A stretch of 64,000 nucleotides of DNA from NCBI GenBank assembly GCA_020635075.1, contig JACKAM010000001.1, forward strand, positions 2,108,001 through 2,172,000, written 5' to 3'. Positions 8,321-17,968 of this stretch are shown here, piece after piece. The position numbers and the translations under genes are program-made. The notes under the pieces are model-generated. The model saw only the letters and a list, made by a program, of their open reading frames with translations. It was not told where the DNA came from and did no database searches. The stretch is from Pseudobdellovibrionaceae bacterium. GTDB taxonomy: Bacteria; Bdellovibrionota; Bdellovibrionia; Bdellovibrionales; UBA1609. Within the stretch, counting starts at the first letter, position 1. The number at the start of each line of letters is the position of its first letter.

Positions 8321-9187
8321 TTAAAACCAATCCCCCGCTCTCTCGACCGACTCATACATCTGGTAGCTAAACCCCACCGCAAAGGCCGAGTTCCACGGAT
8401 CCTTGAACAAGGGACTGCGGCGATTGACCGAAAGTCCGTAGTAATCCACCTTGATGCCGCAAAAGACGGTGAATTTGGGTTTTACTTCGCGGGAGACGCC
8501 GACCACCAAATTGTTGCCAAGGAGTCCACCTTTAGCCTGAAAGCTCGGACGCTCGGGGGTGGCAAATTCGGCGGGGACCTCATAGAAATAATCCATCAAT
8601 TGATCGCTGGCGAACTGGGCAGAAAAAAGAAAGGTCAGATCCCATTCTTCCTGCCATACGTTTTCCACATGTAATGCCAATTGAGGCTGAAACAGATAAC
8701 CTCGATCGTCCATACGGGTAAAGTCCGTGGAAAACACATAACGAACGGGCATATTGAAGTCCAACCGAACATTTTCATCTTCCATAATGTGCACACGAAG
8801 ACGCGGGCCCACCTCACCGATCCAATCCAGATCAGGCATTCCACCGCGGGCTTTATTGTCTTCGCTATTAGCTGGAAATGCCGCCGAGGCACTCAGGTCA
8901 AACTCAATCCGGTCCTTTTCCATCACCTTGCCGCGTATACCACCTTCATCGTCGGCGCGTAGAACTTTTCCACGATAATAGACATAGGGAAGGGCCAAAG
9001 CCCGTAAACGACCTTGATCCGCAGCTGGGTAGTCCTGGAGATAAAACACGGCACCGGCGAGACCGACTTCGTAAAGGGGAAGATCAGTTTCCCAGGGCCG
9101 CACCTTGGCCAGAGCCTCCGGCGAGTGACTGGCCCAAAGAAATACCGATATCAACAGGCGTCCTGTCCAGTTGCGGATTAGATCCAA
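8321..9187 (-). CDS. MipA/OmpV-family outer-membrane protein
   Basis: 288 aa. TTG start 10 bases after GGGGAG, overlapping the hutU stop by 10 bases. A signal sequence (RLLISVFLWASHSPEALA) is followed by a beta-barrel pattern typical of MltA-interacting protein/OmpV: YEVGLAGAVFYLQDYPA at the start, ALPYVYYRG, FDLSASAAFP, then alternating strands and an aromatic C-terminal end (DWF). It is the last gene of the hut run. The family is fairly sure; its role (scaffold or transport) is unknown. Confidence 0.8.
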   Translation of the reverse strand: MDLIRNWTGRLLISVFLWASHSPEALAKVRPWETDLPLYEVGLAGAVFYLQDYPAADQGRLRALALPYVYYRGKVLRADDEGGIRGKVMEKDRIEFDLSASAAFPANSEDNKARGGMPDLDWIGEVGPRLRVHIMEDENVRLDFNMPVRYVFSTDFTRMDDRGYLFQPQLALHVENVWQEEWDLTFLFSAQFASDQLMDYFYEVPAEFATPERPSFQAKGGLLGNNLVVGVSREVKPKFTVFCGIKVDYYGLSVNRRSPLFKDPWNSAFAVGFSYQMYESVERAGDWF

Positions 9188-10827
9188 AGGGATTTCACTC
9201 CCCTTTCTTTGGCAACCTGCACGGAGTCTTCATAGCCAGCATCAATGTGACGAAAAACACCCATGGCCGGGTCAGCAGTGAGAACGCGCTCCAATCGAGC
9301 CGCAGCCTCGGGAGTTCCGTCAGCGACAATGACCTGACCTGCATGAAGACTGTAGCCCATGCCCACACCACCACCGTGGTGAAAGCTTACCCAGGTCGCA
9401 CCACAAGCGGTGTTCACCATGGCATTGAGAATGGGCCAATCGGCAATCATGTCCGAGCCATCCTTCATGCCTTCAGTTTCCCGATTGGGGCTGGCCACAG
9501 AACCACAATCCAAATGGTCGCGCCCAATCACAATTGGTCCTTTGACTTTGCCTTGAGCGACAAGCTCATTAAACTTCAGACCGGCCTTGGCTCTTTCGCC
9601 GTACTCAAGCCAGCAAATGCGCGCAGGTAATCCCTGAAAGGCAATGCGCTCTTCAGCCATATCGAGCCACTTGAGCAGATGGGTCTTGTGGGGAAAAAGC
9701 TCGCGCAAGGCATCGTCGGTGACCTGAATATCATTGGTGTCACCACTGAGGGCCACCCAACGAAAGGGCCCACTGCCTTTACAAAACAAGGGGCGAATGT
9801 ACTCGGGCACAAAGCCGGGAATATCGAAGGCGTTGGTCACCCCTTCTTCTTGGGCCACAGCGCGAATGTTGTTGCCGTAGTCAAAGGTGATGGCGCCGTC
9901 TTTTTGCATGGCCAACATTCCTTGCACATGCTTGGCAATGGCGGCCTTGGATTTTTGCAAATAGGCCTTGGGATCAGAGTTACGAAGCTTGGCGGCCTCA
10001 TCGACCGAGTAGCCTTCGGGAATATAGCCATTAAGAGGATCGTGGGCCGAAGTCTGATCGGTCAAAAGATCAGGTTTGAAACCTTTGGCCCTTAATTCAT
10101 GAATCACAGTGGCCATGTTACCAAGCAGAGCGACACTCTTGGCTGCCCCATCGGACCTATATTTGGCAATTTTCGCCAATGCATCTTCTAGATTCTCCGC
10201 CACTTCATCCACATACTTGGTATCAAGTCGTTTTTGAATGCGCGTTGGATCCACTTCGACAGCCAAAACGCTTGCGCCAGCAAAAACACCAGCCAATGGC
10301 TGGGCTCCGCCCATACCGCCCAAACCTGCGGTCAAAATGACTTTGCCTTTGAGATCGCCACCAAAATGTTGGCGACCGGCTTCAACAAAGGTCTCATAAG
10401 TCCCTTGGATAATTCCCTGGGTGCCAATGTAAATCCAAGAGCCCGCCGTCATTTGGCCGTACATCATCAGGCCTTTTTTGTCCAATTCGTCAAAGACTTC
10501 CCAGTTGGCCCACTTAGGCACCAAATTAGAATTAGCCAATAGAACCCGAGGGGCATCCGCGTGAGTCTTTAATACACCAATGGGCTTTCCCGACTGCACG
10601 AGCAAGGTCTCGTCGTTTTCCAGTTCCTTAAGAGCCGTGAGGATGCGATCAAAGCAATCCCAGTTACGGGCCGCTTTGCCACGTCCACCATAGACGATGA
10701 GATTCTCTGGATCTTCGGCGACAATGGGATCCAGATTGTTTTGAATCATGCGGTAAGCAGCTTCCTGCAGCCAGCCCTTGCAGTTGAGCTCAAGACCTTT
10801 AGGGGCCTTTACTGTTCTTCCTACCAT
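9178..10827 (-). CDS. hutU: Urocanate hydratase
   Basis: Converts urocanate to 4-imidazolone-5-propionate, step two of histidine breakdown, with tightly bound NAD. 549 aa, the usual length. Visible signatures are YGGRGKAARNWDCFD near the start, TAGLGGMGGAQPLA for NAD binding, LPARICWLEYGER around residue 405 (catalytic Cys region), DHLDCGSVASPNRETEG, and HHGGGVGMGYSLHAGQ. ATG overlaps the hutH stop by 7 bases, so it is translationally coupled. hutI and hutG are not in the window. Confidence 0.98.
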   Translation of the reverse strand: MVGRTVKAPKGLELNCKGWLQEAAYRMIQNNLDPIVAEDPENLIVYGGRGKAARNWDCFDRILTALKELENDETLLVQSGKPIGVLKTHADAPRVLLANSNLVPKWANWEVFDELDKKGLMMYGQMTAGSWIYIGTQGIIQGTYETFVEAGRQHFGGDLKGKVILTAGLGGMGGAQPLAGVFAGASVLAVEVDPTRIQKRLDTKYVDEVAENLEDALAKIAKYRSDGAAKSVALLGNMATVIHELRAKGFKPDLLTDQTSAHDPLNGYIPEGYSVDEAAKLRNSDPKAYLQKSKAAIAKHVQGMLAMQKDGAITFDYGNNIRAVAQEEGVTNAFDIPGFVPEYIRPLFCKGSGPFRWVALSGDTNDIQVTDDALRELFPHKTHLLKWLDMAEERIAFQGLPARICWLEYGERAKAGLKFNELVAQGKVKGPIVIGRDHLDCGSVASPNRETEGMKDGSDMIADWPILNAMVNTACGATWVSFHHGGGVGMGYSLHAGQVIVADGTPEAAARLERVLTADPAMGVFRHIDAGYEDSVQVAKERGVKSLWI

Positions 10828-12356
10828 TCCAAGTCTCCCACGCTGTTATGTATGCTGTTGAGCAGATCTTCTGAGCGGATCATTTCTTTAATCGCTTCAA
10901 TATCACGATAAAACACTCGGTCTTCTTCGGCAAAGGGCACACTTTGACGAATGGTCTCGTAGGCGGCGTTCACGCCGGCGGCTGCCTTCATCGGTGCGAG
11001 CAGGCCCAAGCCCTGTGAAGCACAAAGAAGTTCCATGGCGACAATGTTCTCCGCATTACGCACAATCTGCCCCAGCTTTCGCGAAGCAATGGTTCCCATA
11101 CTCACATGATCCTCTTTGTCCGCTGAGGTGGGAATACTGTCCACCGATGCCGGGTGAGACAAAATCTTATTTTCCGACACCAAAGAGGCGGCCGACACCT
11201 GAACAATCATCATGCCACTATTCAAACCACCCTTTGGCGCCAAAAAGGCGGGTAATCCACTCATGGCCGGGTTGATGAGTTTTTCGATTCGACACTCTGA
11301 AATACTCGACATGGCACTCATGGCAATACCCAAAAAGTCGAGAGCAAAAGCCACCGGCTCACCGTGAAAGTTGCCACAACTCAGTACCTTGTTCTCCTCA
11401 GCAAAGACCAGGGGGTTGTCGGTGCTGGAGTTGGCTTCGATCTCTAAAGTCCGACACGTATTGCGAAGAGTATCCTTGGCAGCACCATGGACTGCGGGCA
11501 TACAGCGCAAAGAATAGGCGTCCTGGACCCGCGTGCAACTGGCGTGGTTTTCACCAATCTGCGAGGTGGGACCCAACAATTTCAAAAGATTTCTCGCTGT
11601 CTTCGCCTCACCAGGGTGGGGACGTTCTGAAGCAATTAAAGGATCAAAGGCTTTACGCGAGCCTTGCAGAGCTTCCAAAGACATGGCGCCACCCAGGTCC
11701 ACCATCCAAGCCAGGCGGCGGGCCTCGTAGCAATTCAAAAGCCCCACAGCCGTCATTACCTGACAGCCGTTGATTAAGGACAGCCCTTCTTTGGCCTGCA
11801 ATTCCAAAGGAGCAATGCCCTTTTTGTTCAATAAATCCATGGATGGGATGTGCTTCTTACCGTCCCACACTTCACCTTCGCCCATTAGAGCCAGGGCCAA
11901 GTGAGACAGAGGAGCCAAATCGCCACTGGCTCCCACACTTCCCTGCTGGGGAATGACCGGCACCACATCGTGGTTGAGAAACTCCAATATCTTTTCCACC
12001 ACCTCAACACGAATCCCACTATGGCCACGGGCCAAAGCATTGGCGCGCAAAAACATAATGGCCCGAGATTCAGGTTTGGAAAACGGCTGCCCCACACCCG
12101 TGCAATGAGAGCGAATGAGATTTTTTTGCAGCTGAATCGTGTCCTCATGGGAAATCTTCACATCACTGAAGGCACCAAAACCTGTATTCACCCCATACAT
12201 CACATCTCCCCGCTCCATGCGGTCGGTGATGTAGCGGCGGGAGATTTGCATTTTCTCAGCCGCATCAGGTGACAAGCCCACTTTCATGACCGGCAGACAA
12301 TAGGCGATCTGCCACACCTGTTCCATGTCGATATCTTGTCCGGTGATTTCAATCAT
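10821..12356 (-). CDS. hutH: Histidine ammonia-lyase
   Basis: Deaminates histidine to urocanate. 511 aa. GSVGASGDLAPLSHLAL contains the Ala143-Ser144-Gly145 triad that cyclises to the MIO cofactor. YGVNTGFG, the N-terminal active-site Tyr loop, and SSTDNPL are also present. The start overlaps the rpe stop by 4 bases. Coupling of a hut gene to rpe and fmt is unusual. Confidence 0.98.
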   Translation of the reverse strand: MIEITGQDIDMEQVWQIAYCLPVMKVGLSPDAAEKMQISRRYITDRMERGDVMYGVNTGFGAFSDVKISHEDTIQLQKNLIRSHCTGVGQPFSKPESRAIMFLRANALARGHSGIRVEVVEKILEFLNHDVVPVIPQQGSVGASGDLAPLSHLALALMGEGEVWDGKKHIPSMDLLNKKGIAPLELQAKEGLSLINGCQVMTAVGLLNCYEARRLAWMVDLGGAMSLEALQGSRKAFDPLIASERPHPGEAKTARNLLKLLGPTSQIGENHASCTRVQDAYSLRCMPAVHGAAKDTLRNTCRTLEIEANSSTDNPLVFAEENKVLSCGNFHGEPVAFALDFLGIAMSAMSSISECRIEKLINPAMSGLPAFLAPKGGLNSGMMIVQVSAASLVSENKILSHPASVDSIPTSADKEDHVSMGTIASRKLGQIVRNAENIVAMELLCASQGLGLLAPMKAAAGVNAAYETIRQSVPFAEEDRVFYRDIEAIKEMIRSEDLLNSIHNSVGDLEW

Positions 12357-13006
12357 CCCCGTGCTCCCTTTAAGGCTTCAATTGCCCAAGCATAATCGTT
12401 TTTGAAGACATAGGAACCGGCAACCAAGACATCGGCCTGAGCACACTGACGGGCGGTTTCGGCATTGATGCCACCATCGACCTCAATCAAGGCCTGAGAG
12501 CCCAGCTTGGCAATCTCGGCGCGAATGCGATCGATCTTCGGCACCTGATCGGCCATAAAAGACTGACCTCCAAAACCAGGATTAACCGTCATGACCAATA
12601 CCAGGTCCACCAATGGTATTAGAGACAAAATGTCTTCAACCGGAGTGGCCGGCCGCAAGGTGATCCCGGGCTTACAGCCCTTTTCACGAATGGACTTTAA
12701 AACCGCAGCTGGATCTTTGGTCGCCTCGACGTGAATGGTCAGATAGTTAGCACCAGCCGAGATAAAATCATCTACATATTTTTCTGGCTCCTCGATCATC
12801 AGGTGAACATCCAATGGGATCTTGGTCACCGGGCGCAAGGACTTCACCACTGGAGCGCCAATGGTCAGGTTCGGAACAAAGTGTCCGTCCATGACGTCCA
12901 CATGGACCCAATCGGCTCCGGCCTCTTCGATTTTTTTGATTTCTTCTTTTAAGATTGAAAAGTCCGCCGACAGAATACTCGGCGCAATTAGAAAACTCTC
13001 AGTCAC
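12353..13006 (-). CDS. rpe: Ribulose-phosphate 3-epimerase
   Basis: Interconverts ribulose-5-phosphate and xylulose-5-phosphate. 217 aa TIM barrel. Motifs: APSILSADFS at the N-terminus, HVDVMDGHFVPNLTIG with metal-binding His and Asp, LDVHLMI, MTVNPGFGGQSF and EVDGGIN. It overlaps fmt by 8 bases upstream and hutH by 4 downstream. Confidence 0.98.
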   Translation of the reverse strand: MTESFLIAPSILSADFSILKEEIKKIEEAGADWVHVDVMDGHFVPNLTIGAPVVKSLRPVTKIPLDVHLMIEEPEKYVDDFISAGANYLTIHVEATKDPAAVLKSIREKGCKPGITLRPATPVEDILSLIPLVDLVLVMTVNPGFGGQSFMADQVPKIDRIRAEIAKLGSQALIEVDGGINAETARQCAQADVLVAGSYVFKNDYAWAIEALKGARG

Positions 13007-13943
13007 CCAACTTTTCTCCAGGCTTGAGGGGGTAGCCGCGCAAATAATCTTTCACCGACATCTGCGCGCGCGACTCCGGTTGCACGCTATTAACTCTCAA
13101 GGCATCCCCACCAGATGCCACGACAAAAGAGTCTGCGTCAACCTCGATCACCTCTCCTGGATTGGCCGTTTTTTTGATCGGGATCACCTCGGCTTGATGG
13201 ATTTTGAGCTTCTTTCCTTCCCGTGTCGTATACACTCCGGGGCCCAGCGCCAAACCGCGCATTTGGTTGCGGATCTCCATTGCCGGACGGCGCCAATCAA
13301 TCAGGCTTTCGGCCTTGTCGATTTTATGGGCGTAGGTTACCAGGGATTCATCCTGGACCACCGGGACCAGATTGCCCCGCAAATAATCCATGAAGTCCAC
13401 AGACAAAAGATCGGCCGCCAATGGTTTCATGGCCTCGTGCAAATCCACGGCATTCATGTCATCGCCAATGGCAATGCGCCTGACACCAATCACGTCTCCC
13501 GCATCCAACTTTTTGACCATCACTTGCAGGGACACCCCGGTCTCCGCCTCTCCCGCCATCACCGACCGCTGAATGGGAGCCGCCCCGCGCCAGCGAGGAA
13601 GCAAGCTAGTATGAACATTCACCACTTGGCGAGGATAAAGATCCAAAAACTCCTGGGGCAGAATTTGTCCAAAGGCTACCACCACGGCAGCCTCACCGCC
13701 CCAAGATTCAATTTCGGCCAAGACCTGGGGGTCTTTGACTCTTTCTGGAGTTAGCACCGGGATGCCGTTGGCCTCGGCCAGCTCTTTTACCGGAGAAGGT
13801 GTGAGTTTCATCTTGCGCCCACTGGGGCGGTCAGGTTGGGTCAGAACACCCACCACATTGTAATGGTCATCCTTCAGCAGAGACTCCAAGCAGTGCCGGG
13901 CAATATCGGGAGTTCCAAGAAATACGGTGCGAATGACACTCAC
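12999..13943 (-). CDS. fmt: Methionyl-tRNA formyltransferase
   Basis: Transfers a formyl group from 10-formyl-THF to initiator Met-tRNA. 314 aa. The N-terminal domain starts VFLGTPDIARHCLESLL. VNVHTSLLPRWRGAAPIQRS carries the catalytic His and SLLP loop, followed by TGVSLQVMVKKLDAGDV. A C-terminal OB-like domain follows. GTG start overlaps the def stop (GTGA). Confidence 0.97.
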   Translation of the reverse strand: MSVIRTVFLGTPDIARHCLESLLKDDHYNVVGVLTQPDRPSGRKMKLTPSPVKELAEANGIPVLTPERVKDPQVLAEIESWGGEAAVVVAFGQILPQEFLDLYPRQVVNVHTSLLPRWRGAAPIQRSVMAGEAETGVSLQVMVKKLDAGDVIGVRRIAIGDDMNAVDLHEAMKPLAADLLSVDFMDYLRGNLVPVVQDESLVTYAHKIDKAESLIDWRRPAMEIRNQMRGLALGPGVYTTREGKKLKIHQAEVIPIKKTANPGEVIEVDADSFVVASGGDALRVNSVQPESRAQMSVKDYLRGYPLKPGEKLGD

Positions 13944-14542
13944 AAGTTTGCTTCTTCTGTATCTCCGTCGTCCTGATCATCGTCTTCTTTTTCCGGATCA
14001 GGATAACCAAATTTTTTGATGCGCGACTTAATTCGATTGGACTTAATGGGGCTTAAACGATCAATAAATAGTTTGCCGTCAAGGTGGTCGATTTCGTGCT
14101 GGATGCAAATGGCCAACAGGCCATCCATTTGAAAGCGAAACGTCTCACCATCCAGGTTCAGGCCCTCGACCTCGATCAGTTCCGCCCTCTGCACGGTTTC
14201 ATAGTAGGTGGGAACGCTCAGGCATCCTTCATCGTAGGTGGTCTTGCCTTTCTTGCTTACGACTACGGGATTAAAAATCACCAAGGGTTGCTCAATCGCC
14301 TGTTCCAGCTCCGTCATATCCTCAATTTTATAACGGCCATTTTCTCTCGGTCGGGTGTCCGTCACCAAAAGACGAACCTGGTGATTGACCTGCGGGGCTG
14401 CCAAACCGATGCCGCTAAATGAATACATGGTTTCCAGCATATCTTCCGCCAGCTGCTTGAGCTCAGACGTGACCTCTTTAACGGCTACGGACTTCTTCCG
14501 CAGACGCGGATCGGGAAACTTCAATATCTCCAATTTGGCCAT
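13940..14542 (-). CDS. def: Peptide deformylase
   Basis: Removes the formyl group from nascent proteins; a metalloenzyme, 200 aa. All three motifs are present: GIGLAAPQV, EGCLSVP and QHEIDHLDG. The last 20 residues form an acidic tail (DPEKEDDDQDDGDTEEA) that goes beyond the catalytic fold. It is the first gene of the overlapping def-fmt-rpe-hutH-hutU-mipA run, 117 bp after lptG. Confidence 0.97.
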   Translation of the reverse strand: MAKLEILKFPDPRLRKKSVAVKEVTSELKQLAEDMLETMYSFSGIGLAAPQVNHQVRLLVTDTRPRENGRYKIEDMTELEQAIEQPLVIFNPVVVSKKGKTTYDEGCLSVPTYYETVQRAELIEVEGLNLDGETFRFQMDGLLAICIQHEIDHLDGKLFIDRLSPIKSNRIKSRIKKFGYPDPEKEDDDQDDGDTEEANL

Positions 14543-14659
14543 TCGCCTCTAGACCTCCTTCAAGATCCCAGCTCTACCATGATACCCCGATTTTAAAGCA
14601 AATACCACCGGTCGCGCGAGAGGGGTTTCAAATGCCAAGAACTGGAAAGACTTAGCCTT

Positions 14660-15739
14660 TTACTTACGCAAACGCAAGAAAAGAACCGCTGCCCCGATGG
14701 TCATCAATAGGTTGGGCGCCCAGGCGGCAATAAAGGGAGGCATGGCTCCGTGGCGACCCAAAGTAATGGCTGAACTATAAAGAGTCCAATAGACGAAGGC
14801 TAGGCCAATACAAAGTGAGACATTGAGAAAGGTCCCACCTGATCGCTGGCGAGTCACGCTAAAGGGCAATCCCATAAGAGACATGACAAGAGCCGCAAAT
14901 GGAAAGCTCATCTTGCTGTGAAAGTCGACCTCATAACGAAGAGTATCCAAACCCGCCTCTTTGTTCTTAGCAATAAATTTACTCAGACTATTAAGAGACA
15001 TGGTGTCCGAAGAGCTCTCCGAAGACTGTAAGTCAGCCACCTCTTCGTTCATCTCGATCACCTTTTTATCGAAGGACTTGGTCAAAGGGAAGGAAGACTC
15101 TTTGGCAAACAAAGTCACCGTGCCTTCGTCCAACTCCCAAGTGGAGCCTGCCATGTGCACCGTTTTGGCGGCGATCAATTGAATCAGGTTCCATTCGGCA
15201 TCGAAATAATAAAGGCTCAAACCTTGAGCCGTGGCCTTTTCCGCATTGAGAGTTTTAATATTGAACAGAACGTTTTCCGACCGATACCAAATCTTATTGG
15301 TCTTTACGGTTGAATACAGACCGGGCCGCTTTTTGATCTCCACATAATAAACAAAGTTCTTTTTCTGATTAAATTTGGGAATCAGCCGATCGCCCATCCA
15401 AAAATTGAACCCTGCTACCAAAGCCACCATCACCAAGATGGGTAAACTCACCCGTGCCAGACTCATACCCACGCTAAACAGGGCCACCAACTCCTGACTG
15501 CGGTTGAGAGAAGAAAGAGTGAAAACTGTGGCAATCAAACAGGCCACAGGAATCATCTGATAAAGAATTGCCGGTAAATAATAAGTGTAAAAGCGAATGA
15601 GAACGTCACTGCCAACGTCGTGGCGAACCATCGAGGTCAATGAGTCAAAGGCCAAAAAGATGGTGGCAAAAACAATCAGACCGCCCAAAAAAAAGAGCAG
15701 GAACTTGCCCGCGATGTAGCGATCGATAATGGATATCAC
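14660..15739 (-). CDS. lptG: LPS export permease, LptF/LptG family (YjgP/YjgQ)
   Basis: Inner-membrane subunit of the LptBFG exporter that extracts LPS and feeds it to the periplasmic bridge. 359 aa. It opens with IIDRYIAGKFLLFFLGGL, has three N-terminal membrane spans, a periplasmic beta-jellyroll (around residues 130-260, with KTNKIWYRSENVLFNI), and three C-terminal spans. The sequence pattern fits LptG better than LptF, but I could not compare. The partner permease is not adjacent. Confidence 0.88.
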   Translation of the reverse strand: MISIIDRYIAGKFLLFFLGGLIVFATIFLAFDSLTSMVRHDVGSDVLIRFYTYYLPAILYQMIPVACLIATVFTLSSLNRSQELVALFSVGMSLARVSLPILVMVALVAGFNFWMGDRLIPKFNQKKNFVYYVEIKKRPGLYSTVKTNKIWYRSENVLFNIKTLNAEKATAQGLSLYYFDAEWNLIQLIAAKTVHMAGSTWELDEGTVTLFAKESSFPLTKSFDKKVIEMNEEVADLQSSESSSDTMSLNSLSKFIAKNKEAGLDTLRYEVDFHSKMSFPFAALVMSLMGLPFSVTRQRSGGTFLNVSLCIGLAFVYWTLYSSAITLGRHGAMPPFIAAWAPNLLMTIGAAVLFLRLRK

Positions 15740-15892
15740 TGGGAGGATGACCTTTCCGAGGAGCCTTGCTTGGCTTCTAACGCGTTTCAGCTTAACACGG
15801 GAAACAGCCCCTTGGCAGCAAAAGTTCTTGTGGCGATAGCTGAGTCATTCACCAGACTTGACTGGACTCGGTAAAAGGACTTAACTCGATGT

Positions 15893-17119
15893 ATGGCTTT
15901 GCGCGTCTTGCTCGCCGATGAGAGCAGCACCATCAAAAAAGTTTTTCAGCTGGCACTCCAGGACTACGCTGTTGAGGTCAAGTCGGTCAATTTGGGAGTG
16001 GATGTCCTCCCCGTGGCCCAAAAGTTCCAGCCAGATATCGTGTTTGCCGATGTGCTGCTGCAAAAGCAAAGTGGCTATGAGGTCAGTGCGGAGCTGAAGT
16101 CTGACTCCCAACTGCAAAGAACTCCGGTGGTCTTGATGTGGAGTGGCTTTATGGAGCTCGATCAAGACAAGTTTGAGGCCTCGGGAGCCAACGCCCAATT
16201 GGAAAAGCCTTTTGATGTCCAGGCTCTGCGTAAGTTGATTCAAAATCTGGTGCCCAAGACCCACAGTCAGGATTTGTCCAAGTTTTTGAAGTTTCCCAAA
16301 ATGCCTGAGTTTGTGGATGGGAGAAAGCCGGCTGGCAAACCAATGGCTCCCCCGACGGCGCCACCAGTTGAATCCCCGGTGGAAGAAATGCAGACCTCCT
16401 CGGACTGGTCGATGGAAGATTTCGCCGATGTGCCTGAGGTTCCCGAAGCACCAAATCTTGTGCGTGATCGGGATGAACGACCTGATGACGTTGCGGGCTT
16501 TGAGCAGGTCACCCTTTCCGGGCCGCCACCTGCTGGCAATGCCCCTCCGCCCATTCCCGGCAATCGGGACGAGGAATTGTTGGTCGATTCTCCTGAGGAC
16601 AGCGAATCCAATTGGGAACAAGAAGACCTCACCCGCTTTCGGATTAAGATTCCTGATGAAGACCAAATGGACACTCCCGATGTCACCTATCCTGACCCGG
16701 AGGACTCCCTAGAACAGGTTCATTTGCTAAATGAAGTGAGCGAACCGATCGAACGGACATCTGACATCACCGCCACAAGGGCTCCTTCGACTGGGCCCGC
16801 CGATGACCTGCTAGAGGATAATTCCGTTCCTATCGTTACCTCCTCCCCTGGTGGGTCCGAAGACTCAGACCTAGAGTTGGAGCTGGAAGATGTGGCAACT
16901 GAAGAGCCGGATGAGGGCGAATTGGCTCCTTTACGCCGCATTGACCCAGCCAGAGTTGAAGAAATCGTGAAGGCGCAAATTGAGGAATTCATGCGTGACA
17001 AAGTCGCTGAACATCTGGAAGAAGTGATCTGGAAAGTCGTTCCGGAGCTGGCGGAGCGAATTATCGAACGCGAACTCAAGCGGCTCTTAGAGGATTTTGA
17101 ACCCCAGCAATATCGCTAG
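15893..17119 (+). CDS. Receiver-domain protein with long acidic linker and helical tail
   Basis: 408 aa. Residues 1-125 are a CheY-like receiver with acidic Asp9-Glu10, phospho-acceptor Asp53 (IVFADVLL) and the conserved Lys in LEKPFD. Residues 130-340 are a Pro/Glu/Asp-rich disordered linker. The last 60 residues form amphipathic helices (RVEEIVKAQIEEFMRDKVAE, then a W-V-P-E-L-A-E-R-I-I pattern) like the tails of deltaproteobacterial motility or polarity receivers and reminiscent of PopZ-type oligomerisation ends. No DNA-binding domain. Divergent from lptG; followed 11 bp later by nadC. Confidence 0.85.
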   Translation: MALRVLLADESSTIKKVFQLALQDYAVEVKSVNLGVDVLPVAQKFQPDIVFADVLLQKQSGYEVSAELKSDSQLQRTPVVLMWSGFMELDQDKFEASGANAQLEKPFDVQALRKLIQNLVPKTHSQDLSKFLKFPKMPEFVDGRKPAGKPMAPPTAPPVESPVEEMQTSSDWSMEDFADVPEVPEAPNLVRDRDERPDDVAGFEQVTLSGPPPAGNAPPPIPGNRDEELLVDSPEDSESNWEQEDLTRFRIKIPDEDQMDTPDVTYPDPEDSLEQVHLLNEVSEPIERTSDITATRAPSTGPADDLLEDNSVPIVTSSPGGSEDSDLELELEDVATEEPDEGELAPLRRIDPARVEEIVKAQIEEFMRDKVAEHLEEVIWKVVPELAERIIERELKRLLEDFEPQQYR

Positions 17120-17130
17120 AGTGTGAACCA

Positions 17131-17958
17131 GTGACATTAAACGAAATTGTACGGGCAGCTTTACGGGAAGACCTTCCCGATGGTGATCTTACCACCGACA
17201 ATCTGGGCATTAAGGAAAAATACGGGCGTGCCCTACTGATGGCCAAAGAGGATTTGGTCCTCTCAGGTAAGGAGTTCTTTGCCACCACTGTCCATGAACT
17301 GGATGAAGGCTGTCAGGTCCAATGGCAATTTGATGATGGGGATTTCGTCCTCAACGGCCAGACGGTCGCTACAATCAGCGGAAACTTGATTTCCGTCATC
17401 AAAGCGGAACGGGTCGGCCTTAATTTTCTCGGCCACTTTTCAGGTATTGCCACCTACACCCGTTGCTTTGCCGATCAAACGAAGGACACCAAGTGCCGAA
17501 TTCTGGACACCCGCAAGACCCTACCCCTATATCGAGAATGGGAAAAGAAGGCCGTGCGTGATGGGCGTGGCCATAATCACCGCATGAATCTCAGCGATGC
17601 GGTTTTGATTAAGGAAAATCATATTCGCCTGGCAGGTGGAATGCGCCAGGCTATAGAGCAGATCCGCTCTCATGTCGCCAAACCAATTGAGGTGGAGTGC
17701 ACCAATTTGGACGAGGTGCAAATGGCCGTGAATTTAAAGGTTCAGCGAATCCTTTTGGACAATATGAATGATGAGGAAATTACCGAGGCCCTAAAAAAAA
17801 TCCCGGGTTCAATTTCCGTTGAAGCCAGCGGCAATATGTCCCTCGACAGAGTTGGCTCCGTGGCCATGCTCGGAGTCCATGACATTAGCGTCGGGGCCCT
17901 GACCCACTCGGCACCCTGTGCCGACTTCAGTCTCTTATTTGACTGGGGAAAGCAATAA
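17131..17958 (+). CDS. nadC: Nicotinate-nucleotide pyrophosphorylase (quinolinate phosphoribosyltransferase)
   Basis: Makes nicotinate mononucleotide from quinolinate and PRPP in de novo NAD synthesis. 275 aa with a GTG start. Signatures are LDTRKTLPLYREWEKKAV, HNHRMNLSDAVLIKENH, EVECTNLDE and VEASGNMSL. The usual GGGxxHR loop reads GRGHNHR here, a minor deviation. First enzyme gene of a run with birA. Confidence 0.96.
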   Translation: MTLNEIVRAALREDLPDGDLTTDNLGIKEKYGRALLMAKEDLVLSGKEFFATTVHELDEGCQVQWQFDDGDFVLNGQTVATISGNLISVIKAERVGLNFLGHFSGIATYTRCFADQTKDTKCRILDTRKTLPLYREWEKKAVRDGRGHNHRMNLSDAVLIKENHIRLAGGMRQAIEQIRSHVAKPIEVECTNLDEVQMAVNLKVQRILLDNMNDEEITEALKKIPGSISVEASGNMSLDRVGSVAMLGVHDISVGALTHSAPCADFSLLFDWGKQ

Positions 17959-17968
17959 AGGAGTAATC

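Noticed and set aside
8878..9630. A 250-codon plus-strand frame
   Set aside because: Antisense to hutU and the MipA-like gene; no ribosome site and low-complexity product.
12822..13754. A 310-codon plus-strand frame
   Set aside because: It lies antisense to fmt and the start of rpe, whose protein families are unmistakable.
15881..16666. A 261-codon minus-strand frame
   Set aside because: Antisense to the receiver protein; its length reflects the codon bias of the Pro/Glu-rich linker.
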